64,000 bases of DNA from Fimbriimonadales bacterium (GTDB lineage: Bacteria; Armatimonadota; Fimbriimonadia; Fimbriimonadales; ATM1): contig DATMAR010000012.1 of the NCBI GenBank assembly GCA_035559795.1, positions 310,001-374,000 on the forward strand, written 5' to 3'. Of this stretch, positions 1 through 8,215 are shown one piece after another. The position numbers and the translations under genes were made by a program. Every line of letters starts with the position of its first letter. The first letter of the stretch is position 1. The notes beneath the pieces are model-generated. The model worked only from the letters and a program-made list of their open reading frames with translations. It was not told where the DNA came from and made no database searches.

Positions 1-566
1 AAAGCGGCGGAGGATGACCAGTCTGACCCGGTGGGGGCTATGCAGCCGGTCCGGCTGTTTACGAAACGAAAGACCCTCGTTTGTTGGCGACGAGTGTTTG
101 GATTCCGGAAAGCAAGACAAAAATCGAAAGTTTTCTTTGGCTTCGTCCAGCCCCCCGCTTCCAAGTAGGCATTGCGCATTTATGGAAACAGAATTCGTAT
201 CGTATCTTGATGAATACGGTTCTCGTAAGCGAAAGTAAAGGTATTCCCACCCTGCGAATAGGCGCAGGCGTTCAGGAATCTTTAACCGGTAATCCTGGCT
301 ATTTCGGCATCGCCGAAAAGCATTTCAGCATCGCGAATGGAAGTTTGCATCTTTTTTCGGGAGTCGGTTTTAGAAGCAACGAGAATCATGGTCATCCTGT
401 TGCGGGTTTTAAATTCAGTCCTACAAAAAATTTTACTTTTGGATTTCAATCGGATGGTCATTGGGATAACGCATTCGTTGCAAAAACGGATAAAGAATTT
501 ACGATTACGCTATATTTGATAGACCTCGAGATGTTCGGGATTGGATTGAGTTGGGCGAAGTTTTAG
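1..566 (+). CDS. Hypothetical surface/beta-rich protein, 5' partial and frameshifted
   Basis: I do not recognise a family. The coherent frame is open from 27 to the TAA at 564-566, but its first usable start is a TTG at 81 with no ribosome binding site. A different frame is open from base 1. Adding one G to the G5 run at 33-37 joins the two into a continuous protein (about DPVGGYAAGPAVYETKD at the junction) that would begin left of the window. The C-terminal 120 residues alternate aromatic and polar positions with many glycines (for example GVGFRSNENHGHPVAGFKF), as in beta-sheet or barrel proteins. If the frameshift is not real, the product is a 161-residue protein from 81. The coding frame is fairly sure; the function is unknown. 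Confidence 0.5.
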
Positions 567-683
567 CTATTGCGTTGCACTTTCCCTTCTCTGAAATTTT
601 CCCAAAAATCAAGAGAAATTTTTACGTTTAACCAGGCGTAGGAATGGATAAACTACGAGCAATTCGCCAAAGGAGGAAAAAAA

Positions 684-920
684 ATGGCAGAACATTGCTA
701 TTCTTGCGCCGCGCCGCTCAACGACCCGAACATGAGAGGAAACTCCGATATTTATTGCAGATGGTGCTCCGATGAGGCTGGAAACCTCAGGTCCCGCGAA
801 GAAGTCAGAGCGGGTGTCGCTCATTGGTTCTCCCGCTGGCAGCCCGATTTATCACCGGAGCAGGCTCAAGCGAGGGCTGACCACTATTTGCGAAGCATGC
901 CGGCTTGGGCTGAAGACTAA
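684..920 (+). CDS. Small zinc-ribbon protein (putative zinc ribbon domain family)
   Basis: A 78-residue protein with two CxxC knuckles (CYSC at residues 5-8 and CRWC at 25-28) spaced as a zinc ribbon, followed by a helical stretch with a conserved-looking DLSPEQAQARAD segment. It resembles the Pfam 'putative zinc ribbon' family found in many bacteria, whose role is not established. The start is well supported: AAAGGAGG lies 7-8 bases upstream of the ATG, one of the better Shine-Dalgarno sites in the window. It stands alone between the surface-type gene and rplT. Zinc binding is inferred from the cysteines. Confidence 0.75.
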   Translation: MAEHCYSCAAPLNDPNMRGNSDIYCRWCSDEAGNLRSREEVRAGVAHWFSRWQPDLSPEQAQARADHYLRSMPAWAED

Positions 921-978
921 TTCACGTATAGCCTCAGAAAACCCGTTTTTTTGTACAGCGACTAAATGCAAGAGACTT

Positions 979-1010
979 TTTAGACTTTTTTAGCCGCTTG
1001 GGGATATAAT
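979..1010 (+). promoter_or_regulatory. rplT promoter, predicted leaderless
   Basis: A perfect TATAAT at 1005-1010 lies 9 bases before the rplT ATG (1020). A weak -35-like element (TTAGAC or TAGACT) lies at 980-986. Transcription would begin at about 1016-1018, leaving almost no 5' leader, and no Shine-Dalgarno sequence is present. Confidence 0.65.
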
Positions 1011-1019
1011 CTCCACTCA

Positions 1020-1373
1020 ATGGCACGTGTGAAGAGAGCGGCGATATCCCACAAGCGGCATAAGCGCGTCTTGAAAGCCGCTAAAGGGTATTACGGGCGC
1101 AAAAAAAGCAACTACAAAATCGCCCACGAACAGGTCATGAAAAGCGGGCAGTACGCCTTCCGTGACCGACGCTTGAAGAAACGTGACTTCCGAAGGCTCT
1201 GGATCGTTCGAATCGCTGCAGCCTGCCGAAACAACGGCATCAAGTATTCCAATTTCATCCATGGCTTGAAGAACGCAGGAATACAAATAGACAGAAAAAT
1301 CCTAAGCGAATTGGCAATTTCCGACCCCGCTGCATTTAGTACTTTAGTCGAGCGGGCTCGGGCTACCGCCTAA
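1020..1373 (+). CDS. rplT: 50S ribosomal protein L20
   Basis: The 117-residue protein matches L20 along its whole length: a basic N-terminal arm ([27 protein letters not shown] is family-typical, given here only as its pattern), then the globular domain with [16 protein letters not shown] and the [13 protein letters not shown] segment. L20 binds 23S rRNA early in 50S assembly. In most bacteria it follows infC and rpmI; neither is present here, the gene upstream being an unrelated zinc-ribbon protein. The TATAAT box 9 bases before ATG predicts a leaderless message, so the usual leader-based L20 autoregulation could not operate in the same way. A terminator follows at 1400-1431. Confidence 0.97.
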   Translation: MARVKRAAISHKRHKRVLKAAKGYYGRKKSNYKIAHEQVMKSGQYAFRDRRLKKRDFRRLWIVRIAAACRNNGIKYSNFIHGLKNAGIQIDRKILSELAISDPAAFSTLVERARATA

Positions 1374-1399
1374 AATCAAAAACTCGAAATTTCACCCGA

Positions 1400-1431
1400 A
1401 CCCGCCGAAAGGAAATCTCGGTGGGTTTTTT
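1400..1431 (+). terminator. Rho-independent terminator after rplT
   Basis: ACCCGCCGA (1400-1408) pairs with TCGGTGGGT (1418-1426) with one G-T pair across a nine-base loop, and is followed directly by a run of T. It closes the single-gene rplT unit. Confidence 0.85.
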
Positions 1432-1432
1432 G

Positions 1433-1472
1433 TTGACGAGAAGCAATAATTTTCTTGACGAGAGACAATAAT
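1433..1472 (+). repeat. 22-bp-period direct repeat upstream of B-box gene
   Basis: Two 18-base copies beginning TTGACGAGA and ending CAATAAT lie at 1433-1450 and 1455-1472, separated by TTTC. They differ at two internal bases. They start with a -35-like TTGACG and end at a TAATAC box 9 bases before the ATG at 1484, so they may also be promoter or operator elements. Confidence 0.6.
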
Positions 1473-1483
1473 ACGACCGAAAA

Positions 1484-1996
1484 ATGACAACGGAACAGCA
1501 AAACGAAAAGAAAACGACATGCGCGAAGCATCCAAACGTGGAGACTACGCTTCGCTGCAGTCGCTGTGAAACCCCCATCTGCCCGAAATGCGCTGTTCTT
1601 ACTTCCGTCGGCTATCGCTGTCCGGATTGCGGAAAAGAAAAATCGGCTGTTTTGACTGTTCCTATCAATCTTTTGCTTCCCGGTTGTTTCCTTGGTTTTA
1701 TACTTGGGTTTTTTGCGAGTTATTTCATTCCTCGCGCTTTTGGATTTTTTCTCATTTTCTTAGGAGCCATTGCAGGTGGATTGGTAGGAGAAATCGTCAG
1801 TAGAGTAATTCGCAGGAAATCGAGCATTTACGTTTGGGGATTTACGTCGCTTGGATTTTTCGTAGGGGCGATGTGGGAGCCGGTTCGTCGTGCAGTGTCT
1901 CAGCAAGGGGCGTTTCCCGGTTCTGCGCTCACAGACCAATGGGCACTGCTCTTCGCTTTGTTCGCCTCTGTCGCCGCTTGGGAGCGATTAAGATGA
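1484..1996 (+). CDS. B-box zinc-finger membrane protein
   Basis: A 170-residue protein. The N-terminal 45 residues carry a B-box-like zinc finger with cysteine pairs CSRC, CPKC and CPDC and an upstream C-x-K-H. Three or four hydrophobic segments follow (about residues 55-80, 82-100, 115-130 and 145-165). Such proteins are widespread in bacteria as membrane-anchored zinc-ribbon proteins without a settled function. The stop overlaps the pheS start (ATGA at 1993-1996), so it is probably co-transcribed with pheS-pheT. A TAATAC box lies 9 bases before the ATG and there is no Shine-Dalgarno sequence. Confidence 0.75.
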   Translation: MTTEQQNEKKTTCAKHPNVETTLRCSRCETPICPKCAVLTSVGYRCPDCGKEKSAVLTVPINLLLPGCFLGFILGFFASYFIPRAFGFFLIFLGAIAGGLVGEIVSRVIRRKSSIYVWGFTSLGFFVGAMWEPVRRAVSQQGAFPGSALTDQWALLFALFASVAAWERLR

Positions 1997-3033
1997 CTTC
2001 TAACGAATTGGTAAAAAGAATAACGAGCACCGAAGAAAATGCCAAAAGTCAAATCGCTTCGGCATCAAGTGTCGCTGAATTAAAAACACTATATTCGAAA
2101 TACCTCGGCGGCAAAGGTGAAATCCCGAAACTTTTGAAAGAACTTCCTTCTATCCCCCCCGACGAACGGGCAGGGGTCGGGAAACTCATCAACGAAACGA
2201 AAGGACGTCTCGAAAGCTTATTCGAAGAGCGCGAGAAGGAACTGCGACAACAAGAGGAATCGCAAAGGTTCGTCAAAGAAAAAGTCGATTTATCCTTCCC
2301 TGGGCGAAAGATTTCCGCAGGTCTTCCCCATGTTCTTTGTCAAACCTTCGAGCGAATCAAAAAAGCATTCATCGGGCTCGGTTTCGAATATTTCGAAAGC
2401 CCCGAGTTAGAAACATTCGAATACAATTTCGCGATACTCAACTATCCGCCCGACCACCCTGCGATAGACGAGCAAGATACGTTTTACATTGACGATGTTC
2501 GCCTCATGCGGACACAATGCACCGCATTTCAAGGAAGGGTTTTCGAAACGAAATCCCCCCCTTTTCGGGAATTCACGATTGGAAGATGCTTCCGTAACGA
2601 CGCAGTCGATAGAACGCACAGTCACACCTTTCACCAAGTAGATGCTTTCATGGTAGACGAAGGTGTAAGCATGGCGCATCTCAAAGGGACTTTAGGAGCA
2701 TTCGCACGAGCGATGTTCGGAAAAGACGTAAAAGTGCGTTTCCGCCCTGATTACTTCCCTTTCGTCGAACCCGGAGTGGATTATGCAATTTCTTGTCCTT
2801 TTTGCGGAGCACACGGATGTGCTGTGTGTAAACATACAGGATGGATAGAACTGGGGGGGGCAGGAATGGTTCATCCCTTTATTCTTCAACGATATGGCAT
2901 AGATACCGAGCGCTTCACAGGATTCGCATTCGGTCTCGGCGTGGAACGAATCCCCATGATGCAATACCAAATTGACGATTTGCGGCTGTTCATGGAAAAC
3001 GACATAAGATTCTTAGAGCAATTTATCGCATGA
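1993..3033 (+). CDS. pheS: Phenylalanine--tRNA ligase alpha subunit
   Basis: PheS is the catalytic subunit of the alpha2beta2 enzyme that charges tRNA-Phe. The 346-residue protein has the N-terminal coiled coil (residues 1-85), then class II motifs: FERIKKAFIGLGFE, the motif 2 region with FREFTIGRCFRNDAVDRTHSHTFHQ-type residues, and motif 3 GLGVERI near the C-terminus. I take the ATG at 1993, inside the ATGA overlap with the preceding stop. An in-frame extension back to 1834 is only read-through of the B-box gene in another frame. It overlaps pheT by ATGA at 3030-3033. It contains three C7/G8 tracts (2154-2160, 2555-2561, 2853-2860), all in frame. Confidence 0.97.
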   Translation: MTSNELVKRITSTEENAKSQIASASSVAELKTLYSKYLGGKGEIPKLLKELPSIPPDERAGVGKLINETKGRLESLFEEREKELRQQEESQRFVKEKVDLSFPGRKISAGLPHVLCQTFERIKKAFIGLGFEYFESPELETFEYNFAILNYPPDHPAIDEQDTFYIDDVRLMRTQCTAFQGRVFETKSPPFREFTIGRCFRNDAVDRTHSHTFHQVDAFMVDEGVSMAHLKGTLGAFARAMFGKDVKVRFRPDYFPFVEPGVDYAISCPFCGAHGCAVCKHTGWIELGGAGMVHPFILQRYGIDTERFTGFAFGLGVERIPMMQYQIDDLRLFMENDIRFLEQFIA

Positions 3034-5054
3034 AAATCCCTCTCGAGTGGCTTTTAGAATACGTTGAAACCGATGCCTCGGCAGAGGAAATCGGTCAAAC
3101 GCTCACGATGTTGGGCATCGAATTGGAAGGCATCGAAATCTCTCCATCAGGGGAAGTCTTAGACGTAAAAGTAACGCCGAACCGTGGAGATTGTCTTTCG
3201 GTTTTAGGAATTGCCCGCGAACTCGCCGCTAAAAATTGCGGAGTTTTCAAGCCGACCCAACTCATGCTCGATGCGGTTCGAGGGTGGCGAAAAGAGGATG
3301 AAGGGCGACCTTCACCGGCACAGGTCGAAATCTTAGAGCCCGAGCTTTGCCCCCGCTATGCAGCACGAGTTTTCGAAAACGTTCGTGTAACCAGCAGTTC
3401 CGAAAAAATACAGAAGCGGCTTCATGCTTCTGGTATGCGCCCCATCAACAACATCGTTGACATTACGAACTATGTGATGCTCGAATTAGGTCAACCGCTG
3501 CATGCTTTCGATATGGATTGCCTCGAAGAGCATCGAATCGTCGTGAGGTGCGCGAAACCGGGAGAAAAGATCGTTACGCTCGATGGAGTTGAGCGTGAAC
3601 TGAAAGAGGATATGCTCATGATTTGCGACGCGAAACGCCCCGTCGCTATCGCAGGCGTAATGGGGGGGCAAGACAGCGAGGTTTCGGAAAAAACGAAACG
3701 AGTTTTATTGGAATCCGCGCACTTCAATCCCCGAAGCATCCGTAGGACGCGAAAAGCACTTGGACTTTCCACTGAAGCGAGTTACCGTTTCGAGCGTTTC
3801 GTAGACCCAGAAGGAGTCGTTCGCGCTTTGAATCGTTTTGCTGATTTGCTGGAAAGAGAATGCGGAATCACGCCGGTAGAAGGAGTTACCGACGTTTATC
3901 CTCGAAAGCCATCGGCGAAAAAACTTTTCGTAAGACCGGATAGATGGAACACGCTTCTGGGAATGGAGATTCCCGTCGCAGGAGCGGCGTCTATATTGAA
4001 CTCACTGGGCTGCCGCGTCGAGGAACGCGAAAGGAAATTAGAAGTAACCCCTCCATCTTGGCGAGAAGATTTAAACATCGAAGACGACTTGGTAGAGGAA
4101 ATAGGGCGAATCTACGGATTCGAAAACATTCCGGAAAAGCTCCCCGCGGGTTCCACCCCTCAAGGGGGGGAAGTCGAACTGGGAAGTTTCTTGACGATGG
4201 CGAGGAATGCTATGCTGAGACTCGGGTTCGTGGAAATCGTGACGCACACTTTTCGCCCCCCCTCTCCTTTGGACCCAGAATGTAAAAGCATCCATGTTCG
4301 CAATCCGGTATCGCCAGAGCTTTCCTTGCTCAGGCCTTCCCTTTTAGCCGGTTTGGCAGAGGTAGCAACACGGAATCGCCTAAAAACGATGCGGTTTTTC
4401 GAAATAGGAAGGATATTTCAAAACGATTCGGAGTTCCCTGCGTTAGCGATGATGCTTTCCGGAAATCTTTTAGAGGAACATTGGCAGCGAAAAGAATCCC
4501 CCCCTATAGATTTCTTCACATCGAAGGGAATGATCGAGGAACTTTGCAAAATCCTTCATCGCCCAATTTCTTTCGAAGCATCGCAAGATAAACGCCTTCA
4601 TCCGTATCGGCAGGCATCTTTGATGAGCGCTTCTCGACGAATAGGCATTTTCGGACAACTTCTTCCACGACTGGCAGAAGAAATGAATTTACCGGATGAA
4701 ACTTTCGTCGCTGAATTCGATTTGCTCGCCCTTTCGAAAGTTCCGGAATCGAAACCCATCTATCGTCCGTTTAGCCCCTTCCCTGCCGTTCGTCGAGATA
4801 TTGCGATGAGCATTAGCAAAGAAATTCCCTATTCCGAAGTCGAAGCGCGTTTGCGAGAGGGAGCTGGAGAAGTTTTGGAAAAAATATGGCTTTTCGATGT
4901 GTACGAAGGACCCGGAATCGAAGAGGGACATCACAGTTTGGCGTTCGCTTTGGTTCTTCGCCATCCATCGCGCACGTTGACGGATGAAGAGGCGAACGAA
5001 ATCCGGGAAAGAGCCTTTAGAAACGTAGAAGTTTTAGGAGCGAAGCGACGCTAA
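3030..5054 (+). CDS. pheT: Phenylalanine--tRNA ligase beta subunit, lacking the tRNA-binding OB domain
   Basis: PheT, partner of PheS. The 674-residue protein is about 120 residues shorter than the usual bacterial form. It goes from the B1 start (MKIPLEWLLEYVE) straight to the segment ITPNRGDCLSVLGIA-like at about residues 48-65, so the EMAP/OB-fold tRNA-binding domain normally inserted near residue 40 is absent. The B3/B4 editing region (INNIVDITNYVMLELGQP), the B5 domain and the C-terminal FDX-ACB domain (from FPAVRRDIAM, about residue 587) are present. It is translationally coupled to pheS. Four C7/G7 tracts occur in frame (3662, 4164, 4256, 4498). Confidence 0.96.
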   Translation: MKIPLEWLLEYVETDASAEEIGQTLTMLGIELEGIEISPSGEVLDVKVTPNRGDCLSVLGIARELAAKNCGVFKPTQLMLDAVRGWRKEDEGRPSPAQVEILEPELCPRYAARVFENVRVTSSSEKIQKRLHASGMRPINNIVDITNYVMLELGQPLHAFDMDCLEEHRIVVRCAKPGEKIVTLDGVERELKEDMLMICDAKRPVAIAGVMGGQDSEVSEKTKRVLLESAHFNPRSIRRTRKALGLSTEASYRFERFVDPEGVVRALNRFADLLERECGITPVEGVTDVYPRKPSAKKLFVRPDRWNTLLGMEIPVAGAASILNSLGCRVEERERKLEVTPPSWREDLNIEDDLVEEIGRIYGFENIPEKLPAGSTPQGGEVELGSFLTMARNAMLRLGFVEIVTHTFRPPSPLDPECKSIHVRNPVSPELSLLRPSLLAGLAEVATRNRLKTMRFFEIGRIFQNDSEFPALAMMLSGNLLEEHWQRKESPPIDFFTSKGMIEELCKILHRPISFEASQDKRLHPYRQASLMSASRRIGIFGQLLPRLAEEMNLPDETFVAEFDLLALSKVPESKPIYRPFSPFPAVRRDIAMSISKEIPYSEVEARLREGAGEVLEKIWLFDVYEGPGIEEGHHSLAFALVLRHPSRTLTDEEANEIRERAFRNVEVLGAKRR

Positions 5055-5091
5055 CCAACGTGTCTTCATCGCCAACATTCCCGTGTCCGAA

Positions 5092-6387
5092 TCATGTAAG
5101 TTCTTTATATTCCTCGAAAACATAAATCAACAACGTCGCAACGAATATCGCGAGAAATGCCATAGGAAAATAGAAATAATGCGTTAGCGGATGTTGAAAT
5201 GCCATAGGGGAATATGTCCCCACCGCAGTAAGCAACCCGAATAAAGCAGGAAACCATACACGGCGTGCATTAATATACGCAACGACATTGGCGATTACTT
5301 TGACTAAACCCAACCAAAACACTTCTAAGAAAAACGTAGCGGCTCCCACTCCCATCGTCAATAAATTCCAAACCACTTCCCAATCGCGCTTTGCTGGGAA
5401 AAGCCAGTAAGACATATCTCGCACCCCGGAATGCCAAGGTCGAACAGCACGCAAATGATAAGGATGCGTCCAATCTAAAAACGTGCGATGAAGAACTAAA
5501 TAAACGCCTGTCAACAACACAGGAACGATAAGCCAAATCCATCTAACGGGGACTTTTTGAATGTGCAATGCGATTGCGATTGCTATCATCGCCGGTGCTA
5601 CGACGACACTTTGTTCATAACTCATAAACGAACCAATCAATCCGAACAAACTCAAAAACCCCCACCTCGCCTTTTTTTCTCTTTCGAACCTGGCATAGGC
5701 AGCCAAAGAAATAAGTGCGAAAAGCGTCATCACTGTCGCAGTTCGCCCCGGTGGCCATGCCATCGCTCGATAAGAAACTTCGCGAAATTCCATTTTGAAG
5801 AGTTCCAGACTCATTTCCCTTCCTATAAAGAAAATTACGCCTGCTAAACCGAACCATTTCCAAAAATCCTTCCTGCGATAAACGAAACCATAGACGACCA
5901 TCACGCTGGCTAAAAGCGCTGCAATCTCCTGCCAAGGAATGTTTTCGAAAAGACTCGATTGCCATCCGGCAAATAAAACTCCACTAATTGCAGCGAGCGA
6001 ATACTTGCGAAACACCTCCCAAATCATCCACACCGCCAAAAAACTACAGCAAACCGCAATCACCCAATTCGAGATTTTATATTTATTCAAGTCGTTATAA
6101 AATAACCAATTATCCAATTCGAAAACGAGCGTAGGTAGAGGCCGGTAAAAACCATTATACAAAGGCCAATCGCTTACGAACCATTTCCATGGATTCTTTT
6201 CTTTTCGGATGATGAGCAATAAAAATCGAGTATCGTGATTTTCATCGCTTTTGTCCCATTTTTCCCATGTAACTTCTCCCATATTTTCGTATTTCAACAC
6301 CATCCCCAATCCCCATAAATTTATGGCAAAAACCAAAAGGAGCGTAAAAAACCAACGCCTTTCAGTAAAAAACGTGCTCCGCATCAT
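5092..6387 (-). CDS. Polytopic membrane protein, possible GT-C-type glycosyltransferase
   Basis: A 431-residue protein with about ten hydrophobic segments and a first membrane helix at residues 11-30. After that comes a periplasmic loop with an FYRPLP motif (about residues 82-87), a signature often seen in dolichol-phosphate-mannose-type GT-C membrane proteins and related tetratricopeptide glycosyltransferases. No catalytic site can be assigned securely. It is convergent with pheT and ends 38 bases after it, and lies downstream of the PLP enzyme gene (9-base gap), so it may be co-transcribed with that gene. Function is uncertain. Confidence 0.6.
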   Translation of the reverse strand: MMRSTFFTERRWFFTLLLVFAINLWGLGMVLKYENMGEVTWEKWDKSDENHDTRFLLLIIRKEKNPWKWFVSDWPLYNGFYRPLPTLVFELDNWLFYNDLNKYKISNWVIAVCCSFLAVWMIWEVFRKYSLAAISGVLFAGWQSSLFENIPWQEIAALLASVMVVYGFVYRRKDFWKWFGLAGVIFFIGREMSLELFKMEFREVSYRAMAWPPGRTATVMTLFALISLAAYARFEREKKARWGFLSLFGLIGSFMSYEQSVVVAPAMIAIAIALHIQKVPVRWIWLIVPVLLTGVYLVLHRTFLDWTHPYHLRAVRPWHSGVRDMSYWLFPAKRDWEVVWNLLTMGVGAATFFLEVFWLGLVKVIANVVAYINARRVWFPALFGLLTAVGTYSPMAFQHPLTHYFYFPMAFLAIFVATLLIYVFEEYKELT

Positions 6388-6396
6388 GAACTGGCG

Positions 6397-7680
6397 TTAT
6401 GCGTAATCCAAAGCCATTTCGAGGTCGCCGAGAATGTCTCTTACATCCTCGATACCTATGCTCATTCGAACCCCCCCTGGAGAAATCCCCGCTTTCTGCT
6501 GCTCCTCGGGAGGAATAGCGCTATGTGTCATCGAAGCGGGATGCTCGATGAGAGTTCGAACTTGCCCTAAACTAACTGCGAGCGTAATGCTCAAAGCGCT
6601 TTCTGCCAATTTGTTGATAAGTCGCACAGCTTTTCGATACGCGTTTTGCGGAGTACCCTTCAACTCGAAATAAATCATCGAGCCGGGGGCGAAATTGCCG
6701 TCTATATCTCGCATCTGTTCGAGCGCTAATTCATGTTGCGGAAAACTCTCCAAACTTGGATAACGAACCATGCCTACTTTCGGATGCAGTTCGAGAAATT
6801 CAGCAATCCTCTGTGCCGAGGCTTGTTGCCTCTCCATTCGTAGGGCGAGCGTAGGAAGTCCGTACACTAAGAAATCCCATGCCGCTTTCGGTGGTATCGA
6901 ACCTCCGAAATCTTTTCGATAGATCAGCAAATCCGTCTCTTTGGAGCGTGGTCCAATAACAGCCCCCCCTAAATCTGCGCCGAATCCCCCGATGTTTTTC
7001 GTAAGACTATGCACCACGAAATCCATCCCCAACGTGATGGGGCGCTGACAAAAAGGAGTGGCGAACGTGTTATCCACAATGCACACGATTTTGTCTGCTT
7101 CGTTTCGTTTTTTATTGACTCGGTTAACTTCTTCAGCGACTCGTTGAATATCAATCAATTCGAGGGTGGGATTGCAAGGGGTCTCGAAGTAAACGACGCG
7201 TGTTTCCGGACGCACGACTTCTCTGAGAATTTCCGGTTTCGTCAAATCTACGAAACTGCTTTCGACTCCGAAACGTTTCAACCAGTGCGCAATCAAATTA
7301 TAAGTGCAGCCGTAAATTGTTTTATGAGACACGATGTGAGTGCCTGCAGAAAGATGCACTCCTAAAACCGCGCTGATTGCCGCCATTCCTGTCGCAAAAC
7401 TTACGCATGTCTCCCCCTTTTCTGCGAAAGCAAGAGTCTCTTCTAATAAACCTTGACATGGTTCATCCAAGCGACTGTAGATATAAATGGGATGTATCGT
7501 GCTTCGGTCGAGTTCGGGGTTTGCGTATTGTTGAAACCCTTTCGCACCGCGTTCCGCAGTTCTTAAGCGAAAAGCAACCGACGTCGTTAGCGGTGGGATG
7601 ATATGGTCTTCGAAGTCCCATTTTTCTGTTCTGAATTTTCCGTGAATCAACACGGAGCGGTCACGATAATGTGTTTCCAT
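6397..7680 (-). CDS. Cys/Met-metabolism PLP-dependent enzyme (methionine gamma-lyase/trans-sulfuration family)
   Basis: A 427-residue fold-type I PLP enzyme of the trans-sulfuration family. Visible features are an IYSRLDEP segment where the PLP-phosphate tyrosine/arginine lie, FATGMAAISAVL, DNTFATP with the PLP-nitrogen aspartate, and the Schiff-base lysine in HSLTKNIGG. The C-terminal RTLIEHPASMTHS segment, with its substrate-carboxylate arginine, is typical of the whole family. Members include cystathionine gamma-synthase, cystathionine lyases, methionine gamma-lyase and O-acyl-homoserine sulfhydrylases. The sequence alone does not separate these; the SMTHS ending is common in methionine gamma-lyase-like and sulfhydrylase types. 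A purine-rich AGGAGGCATT lies just upstream of the ATG. Confidence 0.85.
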   Translation of the reverse strand: METHYRDRSVLIHGKFRTEKWDFEDHIIPPLTTSVAFRLRTAERGAKGFQQYANPELDRSTIHPIYIYSRLDEPCQGLLEETLAFAEKGETCVSFATGMAAISAVLGVHLSAGTHIVSHKTIYGCTYNLIAHWLKRFGVESSFVDLTKPEILREVVRPETRVVYFETPCNPTLELIDIQRVAEEVNRVNKKRNEADKIVCIVDNTFATPFCQRPITLGMDFVVHSLTKNIGGFGADLGGAVIGPRSKETDLLIYRKDFGGSIPPKAAWDFLVYGLPTLALRMERQQASAQRIAEFLELHPKVGMVRYPSLESFPQHELALEQMRDIDGNFAPGSMIYFELKGTPQNAYRKAVRLINKLAESALSITLAVSLGQVRTLIEHPASMTHSAIPPEEQQKAGISPGGVRMSIGIEDVRDILGDLEMALDYA

Positions 7681-7792
7681 AATGCCTCCTAAGGATTTTT
7701 TAGCCTACATTGCGTATTCTGCTCTATGATTTAACGCATCCGCTTGAGAGCTCGAAGAATGATATGACAAAATTCTCGAAAAGAGCAAAGGA

Positions 7793-8215
7793 ATGCGAAA
7801 ATACACTTTCGAACATCATTTCACACTCGAAGAGGCGAATGCCCTCCTCCCTAAATTGACAACCCTTCTTCTCCAAATTCAAGAGAACTTAGAAACTCTC
7901 AGAATCCAGCAAGAAAAGTCACTGAATGCCCTCCGCATCGCCTCGACGAACGGGGAACAGCACAAACCAGACGAACCGGACGCTCTCGAAATCATCCGCG
8001 GGTTGGCTGCGAAAATCGAGGATTACGGCTGTCTCATCAAGGATTACGGCACGGGGCTAATCGATTTTCCTCATCTTCTGGATGGCAGAGAGGTGTTTCT
8101 TTGCTGGAAGTTAGGAGAGCCGGAAATCCAGGCTTGGCATGAACTCGATGCAGGGTTCGGCGGTAGACAGCCACTGCCGGCTCGCCAAACGAAATCGAAA
8201 AAAAGAAAGGCTTAG
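7793..8215 (+). CDS. DUF2203 family protein
   Basis: A 140-residue protein. It begins with the family-typical FTLEEANALLPKL helix, then a long helical region, and ends with the conserved IKDYGTGLIDFPHLLDGREV and CWKLGEPEI-x-WHE-x-DAGF-x-GRQPL segments that define DUF2203. The role of the family is not known. It carries a basic C-terminal tail (TKSKKRKA). Its last four bases overlap the convergent aroF stop (8212-8215). AAAGGA immediately precedes the ATG, too close to be a normal ribosome binding site. Confidence 0.88.
   Translation: MRKYTFEHHFTLEEANALLPKLTTLLLQIQENLETLRIQQEKSLNALRIASTNGEQHKPDEPDALEIIRGLAAKIEDYGCLIKDYGTGLIDFPHLLDGREVFLCWKLGEPEIQAWHELDAGFGGRQPLPARQTKSKKRKA

Noticed and set aside
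1834-1992. Long N-terminal extension of PheS
   Set aside because: It lies inside the B-box membrane protein gene in another frame, and PheS homology begins at the ATG at 1993 within an ATGA overlap.
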